A program made the position numbers and the translations under genes. A DNA stretch of 5,078 nt from Thermoflexus sp035573655 (GTDB lineage Bacteria; Chloroflexota; Anaerolineae; Thermoflexales; Thermoflexaceae), in contig DATMAC010000311.1 of the NCBI GenBank assembly GCA_035573655.1, positions 1-5,078 on the forward strand, read 5' to 3'. This document shows positions 4,908 through 5,078 of this stretch, in pieces. The notes under the pieces were generated by a model that was not told where the DNA came from, searched no databases, and saw only the letters and a program-made list of their open reading frames with translations. How positions within the stretch are numbered: the first letter of the stretch is position 1; each line of letters begins with the position of its first letter.

Positions 4908-5078
4908 TCAGGGCTCGCCTCCCGGCCTCAAGAGAACAACTTGAGAGGCGATCATGGTCCGGACTCCCTTCACTTCGCCGGTCGCTCGAATTTGCGCACC
5001 AGGCCGGATGTCTCGTAGGACAATTTTCTCTCCTCTCTCATTCAAGACCTCCGTTTGATCTGTTATCGCGATTTCCCA
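4908..5078 (-). CDS. C-terminal end of a protein with an OB-fold, DUF5666-like segment (partial)
   Basis: The frame is open from the right edge to a TGA at 4908-4910, giving the last 56 residues of a longer protein whose 5' part lies outside the window. The pattern is strand-rich: a WEIAITDQTEVLN stretch, then GEKIVLRDIRPGAQIRATGE, then an MIASQVVLLRPG end. The order 'ITDQT-V - G - L-DI-PG--I-ATGEV-G - I-AS-V-L' is what I know from DUF5666-type OB-fold repeats in exported bacterial proteins. Codon use is less GC-biased than in the sigma operon. No membrane segment or catalytic motif is visible in this fragment. Such proteins are sometimes encoded near sigma factors, but a link with this cluster is only suggestive. 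An alternative is another small beta-barrel domain. Confidence 0.62.
   Translation of the reverse strand, partial: WEIAITDQTEVLNERGEKIVLRDIRPGAQIRATGEVKGVRTMIASQVVLLRPGGEP

Noticed and set aside
4644..5018. Plus-strand frame of 124 codons
   Set aside because: It overlaps the better-supported minus-strand OB-fold fragment, shows no domain pattern, and has no convincing ribosome binding site.

Overview
The window looks like a stretch of a GC-rich, probably thermophilic bacterial chromosome. The closest match in style that I can argue for is Chloroflexota: a sigma factor paired with a DUF4179-like membrane protein, DUF5666-like secreted domains, and strong GGAGGTG ribosome binding sites. That assignment is inference from composition and gene style, not from a marker gene. 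Every convincing gene lies on the minus strand, so transcription runs from right to left. I see no rRNA, tRNA, CRISPR array, transposase or integrase.

Layout from right (5') to left (3') on the minus strand: (1) the last 56 codons of a protein ending in an OB-fold, DUF5666-like segment (4908-5078, cut by the window edge); (2) about 280 bp without a convincing gene, holding small inverted repeats; (3) a secreted protein of 218 aa whose C-terminal half carries two beta/gamma-crystallin-type Greek-key motifs (3901-4557); (4) two tandem paralogous small secreted proteins of 142 and 158 aa (3357-3785 and 2782-3258), nearly identical in their first 87 residues and divergent in the middle; (5) an ECF-type sigma factor (2224-2769) starting 12 bp after the stop of the second paralogue; (6) a single-pass membrane protein of 400 aa (1025-2227) overlapping the sigma gene by ATGA, the probable anti-sigma partner; (7) a separate DNA methyltransferase of the N6/N4 amino-methyltransferase family (51-851), preceded by its own AT-rich promoter-like patch.

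The most interesting structure is a conserved leader of about 62 bp placed immediately upstream of all three secreted-protein genes. It contains AACCTT, a 16-nt spacer, TATATT, and a GGGAGGTG ribosome binding site, with the same internal spacing in each copy. The crystallin-like gene is not related to the other two, so the shared leader is not explained only by gene duplication. The third leader also reads into the sigma/anti-sigma pair. A reasonable hypothesis is a small extracytoplasmic regulon: one repeated promoter drives three exported proteins and the sigma/anti-sigma switch. Whether the local sigma factor recognises that promoter cannot be shown from sequence alone.
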